Of a DNA stretch of 27,266 nucleotides, positions 1 through 7,681 are shown piece by piece. The notes beneath the pieces were generated by a model that saw only the letters and a program-made list of their open reading frames with translations, ran no database searches and had not been told where the DNA came from. The DNA is from Bordetella parapertussis. Lineage in GTDB: Bacteria; Pseudomonadota; Gammaproteobacteria; Burkholderiales; Burkholderiaceae_B. Position numbers and translations under genes: made by a program. The stretch lies in assembly GCA_945872285.1 (NCBI GenBank), contig CAMBZR010000041.1:1-27266 (forward strand), read 5' to 3'. Each line of letters opens with the position of its first letter. The first letter of the stretch is position 1.

Positions 1-176
1 GACGCAATCGCTGCATGGCCAAAGGCCTCGCCCCAGCCAATCAAGCCGTCTTCCGTTTCGACCTTGACGAGCAAGATCTCAAGGTGATCCCACAGTTGAC
101 CCGCGAAGCGGTTGTGTGGCCCATCCATGGTGAAGGGTATCGAGATCACAGAGGTTTCGATGGCGGTGATTTTCAT
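1..176 (-). CDS. Mandelate racemase/muconate lactonizing enzyme family protein, N-terminal part (cut by window edge)
   Basis: This minus-strand frame opens with ATG at 176 and is still open at base 1, so only the first 58 residues are visible. They begin MKITAIETSVISIPF and contain the stretch GLIGWGEAFGH, the hallmark end of the N-terminal capping domain of the enolase superfamily (MR/MLE group). Family members abstract a proton alpha to a carboxylate and often act as sugar-acid dehydratases or cycloisomerases. The metal-binding barrel lies outside the window, so substrate cannot be predicted. The gene diverges from an amidohydrolase_2 gene at 367, a pairing that would fit sugar-acid or lactone catabolism, which is inference. 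A weak AGGA lies about 10 bases upstream of the start. Confidence 0.85.
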   Translation of the reverse strand, partial: MKITAIETSVISIPFTMDGPHNRFAGQLWDHLEILLVKVETEDGLIGWGEAFGHAAIA

Positions 177-235
177 GATTTGTTGAAATCCTGTCTTTGG
201 GACATTGAATATTTTGTAGGATAACAGTCAGTTGC

Positions 236-247
236 GCGCTGCAGCGC
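236..247. promoter_or_regulatory. 12-bp perfect palindrome between divergent genes, possible operator
   Basis: GCGCTGCAGCGC is a perfect dyad placed in the roughly 190-bp gap between the MR/MLE gene and the amidohydrolase gene. Divergent catabolic genes often share such an operator. No regulator gene is visible in the window, so the role is a guess. Confidence 0.25.
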
Positions 248-305
248 ACCATGACGATTCCTGAGGATTCGCGAAGCAAACGGCGTCGGTCTTGTTGATC
301 TGTGT

Positions 306-333
306 TTGCGCAAGGTTATTTCTCTGATAAATT
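306..333 (+). promoter_or_regulatory. Candidate sigma-70 promoter for the amidohydrolase gene
   Basis: TTGCGC (306-311) is followed after 16 bases by TAAATT (328-333). A transcription start near 340 would leave a short leader before the preferred start at 367. The match is moderate. Confidence 0.3.
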
Positions 334-366
334 GAGCCATCGATGACGTACAACAGAGAGACACAA

Positions 367-1446
367 ATGCCGTCAAAATTAAAATTGCGCCCCACCACTA
401 ATCCGGATGGCACGCCGATTGCCGTGCATGCTGCGTCCGATAACTCCGCCTGGCGTGCCTCGCATCGCGAAGCGATTCTTGAACCCGAGTTACCGATTAT
501 TGATCCACATCATCACTTGTGGGATCGCCAGGGTCAAACCTATTTGCTGCAAGAGTTTATGACCGAGGCTCAGTCTGGCCACAACATCGTGGGCTCGGTA
601 TTTGTTGAGTGTGGTGCGTTTTATCGCAAGACGGGCCCCGAGATGATGGTGCGCTTGGGTGAAGTCGAGTTTGCCAATGGCATCGCGGCGATCGCTGCGA
701 GCCAGGTGTATGGCAAGACGCAAGTGTGTGCAGGCATTGTGGGCTCGGCTGATCTGACCTATGGTGCAGAGATCGGCAAGTTACTTGATGCGCAAATTGC
801 TGCAGCGGGCGGGCGTTTTCGCGGCATTCGTTTGATCACCAAATGGGATGCCGATGAGCAACTCAATAACGGCCGTTACTTGATCCCGCCCAAGTTAATG
901 TCGGATCCAGATTTTCGTAAAGGCTTTGCTGAACTCGGGCCGCGGAATCTAAGTTTTGATGCGATGATTTATCATCATCAGATCCCTGAGGTGATCGACC
1001 TTGCTCGCATCTATCCTGATACAACAATTATTTTGAATCACATTGGTGGGTTGGTTGCAAAAACTCGCACGTATCTGGCAAAAGAAAAAGAGACGACCGA
1101 CACTTGGCGCACTTTGATGGGTGAGTTAGCCAAGTGCCCCAACGTGTACGTCAAGCTGGGTGGCTTGGGGATGGCGTATCTAGGTTTCGGTTTTGAAAAA
1201 TTGGCCAAGCCTGCTGATTCAACGCAACTAGCCGCAGCCTGGGGGCCGCTATTTGATGACTGTATCAAAGCGTTTGGCGCCCAGCGTTGCATGTTTGAAA
1301 GTAATTTTCCGCCTGATCGTGCATCGGTTGATTACCATGTGATCTGGAATGCCTTTAAGCGCGTCGCGGCAAAGTATTCGGCGGCCGACAAGCAGGCTTT
1401 GTTCTTTGGCACGGCAGCAAAGGCTTATCAATTGAAGTTGGATTGA
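367..1446 (+). CDS. Amidohydrolase_2 (TIM-barrel metal-dependent hydrolase, lactonase-like)
   Basis: This 359-residue protein belongs to the amidohydrolase_2 family, which includes 2-pyrone-4,6-dicarboxylate lactonase and L-fuconolactonase. The metal-binding HxH lies in IIDPHHHLW (H48 and H50). Further barrel landmarks are ILNHIGG and KLGGLGM in the middle and the late FESNFPPD containing the expected catalytic Asp. I prefer the ATG at 367 because AGAGAG sits just upstream. An ATG at 343 would add eight residues with a poorer ribosome site. The gene is divergent from an MR/MLE gene and four bases upstream of a GST gene. A lactone hydrolase role beside a sugar-acid enzyme is plausible, but the substrate is unknown. 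Confidence 0.85.
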   Translation: MPSKLKLRPTTNPDGTPIAVHAASDNSAWRASHREAILEPELPIIDPHHHLWDRQGQTYLLQEFMTEAQSGHNIVGSVFVECGAFYRKTGPEMMVRLGEVEFANGIAAIAASQVYGKTQVCAGIVGSADLTYGAEIGKLLDAQIAAAGGRFRGIRLITKWDADEQLNNGRYLIPPKLMSDPDFRKGFAELGPRNLSFDAMIYHHQIPEVIDLARIYPDTTIILNHIGGLVAKTRTYLAKEKETTDTWRTLMGELAKCPNVYVKLGGLGMAYLGFGFEKLAKPADSTQLAAAWGPLFDDCIKAFGAQRCMFESNFPPDRASVDYHVIWNAFKRVAAKYSAADKQALFFGTAAKAYQLKLD

Positions 1447-1450
1447 GCGT

Positions 1451-2089
1451 GTGGTGCGACTAAGTTCTAAACCACTCCTGTACTCATACCGCCGCTGCCC
1501 GTATGCGATGCGTGCGCGCATGGCGTTGTGGTGTTCGGGTGTGCAGGTTGAGTTAGTGGATATCAGTTTGCGCGCTAAGCCTGCTGCCTTTTTGGCGGTG
1601 TCACCTAAGGGCACGGTGCCTGTCCTGCATTGTGCTGATGGTGTGGTGCTAGAAGAAAGCCTTGCGATTATGCGTTGGGCGCTCGAGCAGAGCGACCCGC
1701 AAGGTTGGCTGTTGCAGGCCGATCAGCCCGAGCAGTTGAAACTGGTTCAGTGTAATGACTCTGAATTTAAACACTGGCTTGATCGCTATAAATATGCCGA
1801 GCGCTATCCAGAGTTTGGCGCTGAGTATTACCGCGAGCAGGCGCTTAATTGTTTAATTGTTGAGCTTGAGAGGCGCTTGACGGCGACACCTTATCTTGGC
1901 GGGCAAACGGCGTGCTTAAGCGACGTGGCGATTTTTCCGTTTGTGCGACAGTTTGCCGTGGTAGATGCCGCTTGGTTTGCGCAAGACTTGTGGCCGGCGA
2001 CACGAGCTTGGCTCGAGGGCTGGCTTCAGAGCACCTTGTTTAAAATAGTGATGGACAAGAACCTGGCGTCGCGGTCGCGCCTTCAATAA
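1451..2089 (+). CDS. Glutathione S-transferase family protein (thioredoxin-fold, CPYA)
   Basis: This is a 212-residue GST-like protein. The N-terminal thioredoxin fold carries C16-P-Y-A, a glutaredoxin-like active site rather than the Ser or Tyr of classical GSTs. It is followed by the glutathione-binding GTVPVL (cis-proline) and EESLAIMRW segments, then an all-helical C-terminal domain. The start is GTG, four bases after the amidohydrolase stop, so the two genes are probably co-transcribed. CPYA GSTs tend to do thiol-transfer or reductive chemistry on glutathione adducts. The specific reaction is not predictable. Its stop codon overlaps the convergent slyX stop region by seven bases, leaving no room for a terminator. 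Confidence 0.85.
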   Translation: MVRLSSKPLLYSYRRCPYAMRARMALWCSGVQVELVDISLRAKPAAFLAVSPKGTVPVLHCADGVVLEESLAIMRWALEQSDPQGWLLQADQPEQLKLVQCNDSEFKHWLDRYKYAERYPEFGAEYYREQALNCLIVELERRLTATPYLGGQTACLSDVAIFPFVRQFAVVDAAWFAQDLWPATRAWLEGWLQSTLFKIVMDKNLASRSRLQ

Positions 2090-2301
2090 TGTGGCGGTAA
2101 CTCGTCGCGCAGGCTTGGTAATTGCGTGTTGCGTTCTTGAGGCAATTGTTGCCGCAGGCTAGCAAGCTCTTTGGCTAAAAACTCAATTTGCTGTTGTTGC
2201 CTAAAAAGCGTCTGGTTAAGTTGATCGATCAAATCATCAGCCAAACCAACTTTGATTTCGAGCTCGGTTAGGCGCTTGTCTAGTTCAGTTTCGGTTTGCA
2301 T
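2083..2301 (-). CDS. slyX: SlyX family protein
   Basis: This 72-residue protein is mostly one coiled coil with heptad leucines and runs of Gln, ending in the family signature DELPPHY. SlyX is a small, widely conserved proteobacterial protein of unknown function, often found near slyD. The ATG at 2301 is preferred because GAGG lies about eight bases upstream. The frame could extend nine codons further to 2328. The preceding minus-strand small ORF overlaps its start by 17 bases, suggesting translational coupling. Confidence 0.85.
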   Translation of the reverse strand: MQTETELDKRLTELEIKVGLADDLIDQLNQTLFRQQQQIEFLAKELASLRQQLPQERNTQLPSLRDELPPHY

Positions 2302-2443
2302 TCCAAGCCTCGTCGAGTGGTGCCACAATATTATCCTCGAAGAGCACGCTGCTGCTCAGCGCGCCGAAGAGGTCTACCTTGGCAGGCACGGGCACTGGCT
2401 GCACGAGGAATTCGACAGCACCGATTTGATGTGAGATGGCCAT
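2285..2443 (-). CDS. Small hypothetical protein upstream of slyX
   Basis: This 52-codon minus-strand frame runs from ATG 2443 into the slyX start and overlaps slyX by 17 bases. The protein begins MAISHQIGAVEFLVQPVPVP and ends APLDEAWNANRN. By my hand count about two thirds of codons end in G or C, like genuine genes here, and the frame lies directly in the slyX operon position. I do not recognise a family. A TTG at 2470 would add nine residues. No strong ribosome site is visible, and a plus-strand frame covers the same bases, so the call is tentative. Confidence 0.45.
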   Translation of the reverse strand: MAISHQIGAVEFLVQPVPVPAKVDLFGALSSSVLFEDNIVAPLDEAWNANRN

Positions 2444-2498
2444 AGTGGGCAAAATTTTAGAATGATTCAAATAAGGCTAACCATAACACTACGGGGAT

Positions 2499-2532
2499 CA
2501 GTCATAAAAACGTCATACCTGTCCTTTACAAT
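2499..2532 (+). promoter_or_regulatory. PhoB-box-type promoter of the gapdh-arsJ operon
   Basis: CAGTCAT-AAAA-ACGTCAT (2499-2516) matches the Pho box layout of two 7-bp CTGTCAT-like repeats separated by four A/T bases. Exactly 10 bases downstream is TACAAT (2527-2532), a 5/6 match to the -10 hexamer. That is the spacing in classical PhoB-dependent promoters, where the box replaces the -35. A weaker third repeat unit (GTCCTTT, 2521-2527) continues the 11-bp periodicity. Control by phosphate starvation is inference. Confidence 0.5.
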
Positions 2533-2553
2533 GGGAAAGTGTCACTCTATACC
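2525..2553 (+). promoter_or_regulatory. Candidate sigma-70 promoter of the gapdh-arsJ operon
   Basis: TTTACA (2525-2530), 17 bases, then TATACC (2548-2553) forms a conventional promoter. Its predicted start near 2560 lies between the upstream GTG 2539 and the ATG 2578, which supports the ATG start. It overlaps the alternative Pho-type -10, so both could be used. Confidence 0.45.
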
Positions 2554-2577
2554 CACGAGTTCTCATCAGGAATCAAT

Positions 2578-3621
2578 ATGAAAGTCGGCATCAACGGCCT
2601 TGGTCGAATCGGGCGCTTGGCGCTGCGGGCAGCGTTGGGCGCGGCCGAGCGACAAAGTGATGATCCGCGCGCGGGCAACCGCCTTGAGGTGGTGCACCTC
2701 AATGAACTCAAAGGCGGCGCCTTAGCCACCGCGCATTTACTTGAGTTCGATAGCGTGCAAGGTCGCTGGCGGGCCAACATTCAAGTTGAAAGTGAACATG
2801 CGATACGCATTAATGATCAGTCGCTGTCGTTTTCGTCGCACGCCACGGCTGCCGAGATCCCTTGGGGTGATTTGGGCGTTGAACTTGTGCTTGAATGCAC
2901 CGGCAAATTTTTAACTCCCGAAACCTTGCGAGGGCATCTTGATCGTGGGGCCAAGCGCGTGATCGTCGCAGCCCCCGTTAAAGTCGGCAATGTCTTAAAT
3001 GTTGTCGTAGGTGTCAACGAACATTTGTACGACCCAGCCCAACACCCCATCGTGACCGCCGCCTCGTGCACCACGAATTGCCTAGCGCCTGTCGTGAAAG
3101 TGATCCACGAGTCGATCGGGATCAAGCATGGTCAGATCACGACGATTCATGATCCGACGAACACCAACTTGATGGTCGATGCGCCGCATAAAGATTTGCG
3201 TCGTGCGCGCAGTGCGATGTTGAGTTTGGCACCAACCACCACGGGCAGTGCAACGGCGATCGCGTTGATTTACCCAGACCTCAAAGGCAAGCTAAATGGT
3301 CACGCCGTGCGCGCACCGGTCTTGAATGCTTCACTGACTGACTGCGTGTTTGAGTTGCAGCGCGAAACCACCGCGCAAGAGGTTAATGCTTTGTTTGCTC
3401 AGGCTGCACAAGGCGCGTTAGCAGGTATCCTGGGATACGAAACTCGCCCCTTAGTCAGCGCAGACTACGCGCGCGATACGCGCAGCTCAATCGTTGATGC
3501 CTTATCAACAATGGTAACCGCCGGCACAATGCTCAAGGTCTACGCTTGGTATGACAACGAAATGGGTTACGCCTGCCGAATGGTGGATTTGGCCTGCCAT
3601 ATGCAACAGCAGGGGATCTAG
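2578..3621 (+). CDS. ArsJ-associated glyceraldehyde-3-phosphate dehydrogenase
   Basis: This 347-residue type I GAPDH has the NAD-binding NGLGRIGR at the N terminus, the catalytic ASCTTNC (Cys164) and a catalytic histidine in TTIHDPTN (His191). The 27-residue Cys-His spacing matches E. coli Cys149/His176. An insertion around residues 22-33 and the [22 protein letters not shown] segment are typical of the arsenic-linked subgroup. With arsenate in place of phosphate, the enzyme forms 1-arseno-3-phosphoglycerate from glyceraldehyde-3-phosphate in the cytoplasm, and the next gene's product exports it. ATG 2578 is preferred to GTG 2539 because AGGA sits seven bases upstream. It probably also works as an ordinary GAPDH in vitro; the glycolytic gap gene is likely elsewhere. 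Confidence 0.93.
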   Translation: MKVGINGLGRIGRLALRAALGAAERQSDDPRAGNRLEVVHLNELKGGALATAHLLEFDSVQGRWRANIQVESEHAIRINDQSLSFSSHATAAEIPWGDLGVELVLECTGKFLTPETLRGHLDRGAKRVIVAAPVKVGNVLNVVVGVNEHLYDPAQHPIVTAASCTTNCLAPVVKVIHESIGIKHGQITTIHDPTNTNLMVDAPHKDLRRARSAMLSLAPTTTGSATAIALIYPDLKGKLNGHAVRAPVLNASLTDCVFELQRETTAQEVNALFAQAAQGALAGILGYETRPLVSADYARDTRSSIVDALSTMVTAGTMLKVYAWYDNEMGYACRMVDLACHMQQQGI

Positions 3622-3627
3622 GCGTAG

Positions 3628-4872
3628 ATGACGTCTGTGAGCGCGACCACTCACCCCAATGCCGCAAGAAACTACGGCATCGTGACCGCCGCCTATTGGG
3701 GCTTTACGCTGACCGATGGCGCGTTACGGATGTTGGTGTTGTTGCATTTTTATCGCTTAGGCTATTCGCCGTTTACGCTGGCGTTTTTATTTTTGCTATA
3801 CGAGGCAGCAGGGGTATTGGCGAACCTGATTGGCGGTTGGTTGGCAACTCGTTACGGCATCACACGGATGCTGACGGTTGGGTTGTCGACGCAAATTCTA
3901 GGTTTCTTATTGTTATCGTTTTTGTCGCCTGACTGGACAGCGGCAATGTCAGTGGCGTGGGTCATCGGGGCGCAAGGTGTGTGTGGTGTCGCCAAAGATT
4001 TGACTAAAACGGCCAGTAAGTCAGCCATCAAAATCACCGCGGGCCAAGCCAGCGGTCAGCTATTCAAATGGGTAGCGTGGTTTACCGGCAGCAAAAACGC
4101 CATGAAGGGGGTTGGTTTTTTTATTGGTGGGCTTTTGTTGGATCTGTTGGGTTTTCGCGGTGCGTTGTGGGTGATGGCAGCCCTATTGGCAGTTATCTTT
4201 GTGGCCGTGGTGCTGAGTTTGCCGCCGCTGATGGGCAAAAGCAAAGCGTCTAAATCAGCCAAAGAATTATTCGCCAAAAGTCGTGCGATTAATCTGCTGG
4301 CGGCGGCGCGCGTGGCGCTGTTCGGTGCGCGCGATGTTTGGTTTGTGGTGGGTGTGCCGGTATTTTTATACGCCTCGGGTTGGACCTTCACCATGGTGGG
4401 TGGGTTTTTGGCGACCTGGACAATTGGCTACGGTTTGGTGCAGGCAATGGCGCCTTCGCTGGTGCGTCGTAGCATTGATGGGTTGACGGCAGAAGTGCCC
4501 GCAGCAAGGCTTTGGTCATTGCTGCTGGCCTTAGTGCCGGTTGGGCTCGTGCTTGCTGTGTTGTTTAACGCGCCATACCTAGAGTGGGTGGTGGTGGGCG
4601 GCTTGGGTGTCTTTGGGGTTGCCTTTGCTGTGAACTCTTCGGTGCACTCTTATCTGATTTTGGCGTATGCAGGCTCTGAAAAGGCCGCCGAAGACGTCGG
4701 TTTTTACTATGCGGCGAACGCGTTCGGACGTTTGCTTGGCACCTTGCTCTCGGGGGTGCTGTATCAGTGGGGTGGACTACTGTACGCGCTGATTGGCTCA
4801 GCGCTGATGTTGTTGGTGTGCTGGCTGGTTACCCTTTTACTTCCAGCGACGCTCGCAGGCTCAAACTCATGA
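3628..4872 (+). CDS. arsJ: ArsJ, organoarsenical (1-arseno-3-phosphoglycerate) efflux MFS permease
   Basis: This 414-residue major facilitator protein has about 12 hydrophobic segments. It opens with NYGIVTAAYWGFTLTDGALR and contains GVAKDLTKTASKSAIK in the cytoplasmic region, both features I associate with ArsJ. ArsJ exports the unstable product of the upstream GAPDH, which then breaks down outside to release arsenate, giving specific arsenate resistance. It starts six bases after the GAPDH stop, so the two genes form a tight operon. No arsR repressor or arsC reductase is visible next to them. Recognition is by sequence character and by the diagnostic gene pair. Confidence 0.93.
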   Translation: MTSVSATTHPNAARNYGIVTAAYWGFTLTDGALRMLVLLHFYRLGYSPFTLAFLFLLYEAAGVLANLIGGWLATRYGITRMLTVGLSTQILGFLLLSFLSPDWTAAMSVAWVIGAQGVCGVAKDLTKTASKSAIKITAGQASGQLFKWVAWFTGSKNAMKGVGFFIGGLLLDLLGFRGALWVMAALLAVIFVAVVLSLPPLMGKSKASKSAKELFAKSRAINLLAAARVALFGARDVWFVVGVPVFLYASGWTFTMVGGFLATWTIGYGLVQAMAPSLVRRSIDGLTAEVPAARLWSLLLALVPVGLVLAVLFNAPYLEWVVVGGLGVFGVAFAVNSSVHSYLILAYAGSEKAAEDVGFYYAANAFGRLLGTLLSGVLYQWGGLLYALIGSALMLLVCWLVTLLLPATLAGSNS

Positions 4873-4891
4873 AGCCCTTTGAGCGGGTTTT
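4872..4891 (+). terminator. Weak hairpin after arsJ
   Basis: AAGCCC pairs with GGGTTT (one G-U) across a 7-base loop directly after the arsJ stop, followed by only one further T. It is a weak candidate for the end of the arsenic operon. Confidence 0.25.
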
Positions 4892-4909
4892 AAACCTTCA
4901 GTTTTCAGC

Positions 4910-5314
4910 TTAGTCAGCTTCGATTGGCTCTTCGCTGTGCAACCATTTGGTGCTCGCGGGCGAGAACAATAAGTAGAGCGACGAAAACCCAACGACCAAA
5001 TAAATATAAAGGTAAGCAGCGGTCCCGACATTCACCTTCATTGCAAGAGGCGAAATACCAAATAATGAAGTGAGAGAAAAAGCGATGCCTAAGCCGGTGG
5101 TTATAGCAAAGAACACCCGCGAGACAATGCTTTTTGCCTGCGTGATGGTGTAAATGAGAAATAAATTCATGATCACGGCTGTCGCGACATAAACCGAAGC
5201 AGTTGGACCAAAAAGCTTTGTGGTTGTATTTTGATAGGCAAACACAACGACTGAGACCACAATCATCGCGATCGTGACGAGTTCAAAGTTTTTGATAGAG
5301 GCTGGTGTTTTCAA
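4910..5314 (-). CDS. Hypothetical inner-membrane protein with about four membrane segments
   Basis: With a TTG start at 5314 this is a 134-residue protein. Hydrophobic stretches are FELVTIAMIVVSVVVFAY, SVYVATAVIMNLFLIYTI, VFFAITTGLGIAFSLTSLFG and AYLYIYLVVGFSSLYLLF, with an acidic tail ending EEPIEAD. CCGGAG lies about seven bases before the TTG. The frame extends upstream to a GTG at 5449, but that 45-residue extension looks non-membrane and has no ribosome site. I do not recognise a family. It stands alone between the convergent arsJ and an upstream MFS gene, so context gives little. Confidence 0.65.
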   Translation of the reverse strand: MKTPASIKNFELVTIAMIVVSVVVFAYQNTTTKLFGPTASVYVATAVIMNLFLIYTITQAKSIVSRVFFAITTGLGIAFSLTSLFGISPLAMKVNVGTAAYLYIYLVVGFSSLYLLFSPASTKWLHSEEPIEAD

Positions 5315-5551
5315 GGACGGCTCCGGTATATATTTGTTTACATGCGCACTAAGTTTGACGCAATAATGGCAGATCAAGACGGCTCGGCGCAGTCCACTTG
5401 TCTGCGCTAAACCTGACCAATTGTCATGGCTACGAGGGTCTAACGCCACTAGTGCTTTCCCTGATTTGGGTAAACCCTTGAGTTTGATATGAAAGCGTTG
5501 CGTTTGCCACCGCGTTTAAAGAGCTAAAGCTAAAACCTCAAGTCAAACGCT

Positions 5552-6760
5552 TTATTTTTTTCGGCCAGCCATAATCACGATCGCGGCAACCACGTTTAGC
5601 GCAGCGGCTAGGCCTAGGGGTAACTGATAACTACCGCTCAGATCGTGTAAGACACCAAAAAACGCGGGGCCCAGAGCCGACATAATTTGTATCAGCATGG
5701 CGGCGATACCAAAGACGACGCCAAACGAGACTGCACCGAATTCTCTGCGCACAATCACGGGCGGCAGGGTGGTTGTATTGCCAGCGGTCATGCCGTACGA
5801 CAGCACGCCAACCACCAACGCCCAAGCCTGATCCGAAAAAATACTGGCGAGGGCTAAGCCAAGCGTGGCCTGTAGTAAGATCCCACACGCGATCAGTCTG
5901 ACATCGAGTCGATCAGAAAACCGCGCAAGCAATAGACGACCACCAAAAGATAGGGCAGCCGCCGCGGTAACGCAGACAGCCGTGGCCGTTTGACCGATTG
6001 CCGGTAATAACAGTGTGACTTGGTGAGTGAGAAAACCAATTTGCACCATCAGTGCTAAACCAAACGCCAACATGAGGGTACGCAGGGCCCGGGTTTGTAA
6101 GGCTTCGGTACGCGTCCACACCCGGGCAGGCGATTTTTGCCGGGCGTCTTGCACGTGCTCGCCGTCGGGCTCTAAACCCATGTCTTGCGGGCGGTGACGC
6201 AGAATAAAAAAACTGATCGGCCAAACCGTTGTCAATACAATCAAGGCAACCACCAGCATTGCCAGCGAGAAGCCTAGTGAACCAACGAGCGTGAGCAACA
6301 GAGGCACGCCGACGATACCGCCAAGGCTTGCGCCTAGCATGGCAGTCGAGGCCGCACGACCCTGATGCTTGTCGAACCAGGGCGCAAGCGAGGCAGTAAT
6401 TGCTGTGGTTGACAGACAAGACCAACCCAAACCCATGCACGCGAAGGCGGCATAGACATGCCAAAGCTGTGTGACTTGACCCAAGCTGCCCAGCCCCAGC
6501 GCCATGACAGTTGCGCCACTTGCCATCACAGGTCGCGGGCCATATTTTGCAATGGCGCTGCCAACAAAGCTTAGTACGCTGGCGTTGACTAAAAAAGACA
6601 AGGTAAGCGCCGAAGAGATCACCCCAAGCGACCACTGGTGCTCGCGACTGAGCATGTTCAGATAAACGCTGGGCCCGTACAACGCAAACGACCAAGCCAC
6701 GCAGGCAACTGCCATGCAGCCAGCGACCATCCACCAACCGTGAAAGATTTTTGTCTTCAA
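5552..6760 (-). CDS. MFS transporter (oxalate/formate antiporter- or MCT-like)
   Basis: This 402-residue protein has about 12 membrane segments and begins KIFHGWWMVAGCM, the FHGWW motif common at the start of OFA/monocarboxylate-type MFS transporters. The halves are joined by a charged loop around residues 190-220. Transport of a small carboxylate is the usual guess; the substrate is unknown. The start is a TTG at 6760 without a clear ribosome site. An ATG ten codons in would remove the conserved HGWW, so I keep the TTG. It lies 41 bases downstream of a GST gene on the same strand, and the two are probably one transcript. Confidence 0.82.
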   Translation of the reverse strand: MKTKIFHGWWMVAGCMAVACVAWSFALYGPSVYLNMLSREHQWSLGVISSALTLSFLVNASVLSFVGSAIAKYGPRPVMASGATVMALGLGSLGQVTQLWHVYAAFACMGLGWSCLSTTAITASLAPWFDKHQGRAASTAMLGASLGGIVGVPLLLTLVGSLGFSLAMLVVALIVLTTVWPISFFILRHRPQDMGLEPDGEHVQDARQKSPARVWTRTEALQTRALRTLMLAFGLALMVQIGFLTHQVTLLLPAIGQTATAVCVTAAAALSFGGRLLLARFSDRLDVRLIACGILLQATLGLALASIFSDQAWALVVGVLSYGMTAGNTTTLPPVIVRREFGAVSFGVVFGIAAMLIQIMSALGPAFFGVLHDLSGSYQLPLGLAAALNVVAAIVIMAGRKK

Positions 6761-6801
6761 GGTTGGTGGCTTAGGCGTTGAGGCAAAAACACAGTCTGAC
6801 G

Positions 6802-7413
6802 TTAGCCCTCAAGCTTGCACGCTTGAAAAGCTGGCAAGGTCTCACAGCGCGCCGAAAGCGCGACCAAGTGCGCAAACTTGCTGGCGTCTGCGATCTGGGG
6901 CATGCTTTTGTGCAAAAAGAACCAGCCTACGGCAACGGTAAGGTCGGCGAGGTTTGCCTGCGTGCCACCTTTGAAGGTATTTTTTGCGGCTAGGGCTTCA
7001 AGCATCGTCAAGCTCGCGGTGATTTGCTCGGCCAGGCCCTCTAAGACCGGTTGATGCACTTTTTCGGGGGGGCGACGACGGGGCTCGTAAATATATTGAA
7101 TGGCCTTATCTAAGCCGCTACACATAATCGCGCAGTGCTGCAGGATATGGCGACGCTCGGCACCCGTATTGGGGCATAGCTTTTGAGAGGGGGTCATATC
7201 AAGGATTGCATCAAGAATGGCCGCGCTTTCCATCAGGTTTTCGCCGTTGTCTAACATCAGGGCTGGCACGCGGGCAATCGGGTTATAGCCCTTGATCGCA
7301 GCGAGATCAGTGGCTGTTGAAAGCCCTTTATGTTCAAAAGGTGTGCCAAGGGTATGCAACACAACACCCACGCGGCGAACAAAGGGGGATGCGTAACGGC
7401 CAACTAAAATCAT
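6802..7413 (-). CDS. Glutathione S-transferase family protein
   Basis: This 203-residue protein has a GST N-terminal domain with YASPFVRRV (candidate catalytic Ser9), the cis-proline loop ARVPALMLDNG and the ESAAIL glutathione-binding turn. A helical C-terminal domain follows with LADLTVAVGWFF. CCGGAG about eight bases before the ATG supports the start. The MFS gene follows 41 bases downstream, so a role in modifying or detoxifying a transported compound is possible but speculative. It is not a close copy of the CPYA-type GST at 1451-2089. Confidence 0.87.
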   Translation of the reverse strand: MILVGRYASPFVRRVGVVLHTLGTPFEHKGLSTATDLAAIKGYNPIARVPALMLDNGENLMESAAILDAILDMTPSQKLCPNTGAERRHILQHCAIMCSGLDKAIQYIYEPRRRPPEKVHQPVLEGLAEQITASLTMLEALAAKNTFKGGTQANLADLTVAVGWFFLHKSMPQIADASKFAHLVALSARCETLPAFQACKLEG

Positions 7414-7681
7414 GAAAGTCTCCGGAAATCGTTTTGTAATGTGGTGCCCAAACTCGCGCTTAAAAATTAAGCCGTCTGTTCAAGGCGCGTTGAGTTCGAT
7501 AAAATGTAGCATTGCTTGGTGCGGGGCGCTTGTTGCTGGGTGCTGGTTCAACAAAGCTTGTCGAGTATCGCTCAAAATTTAGGGTGCACCAAGTGATTGA
7601 GGGGGGCGAAGCCAACTATTTCTGGCACGGCTGCCTTTTAACCCGCTAAAACTTCAAACATTGAATTTAAAAGGTTTCGGT

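Noticed and set aside
5500..5550. GCGTTTG ... CAAACGC inverted repeat followed by a T-rich run
   Set aside because: The loop is 37 bases and the T run encodes the lysine-rich end of the MFS protein on the other strand. No plus-strand gene needs a terminator here.
5913..6737. 274-codon minus-strand frame inside the MFS gene
   Set aside because: It is rich in Cys, Trp and Arg with no recognisable domain, and it lies wholly over the well-supported MFS frame, so it is a shadow.
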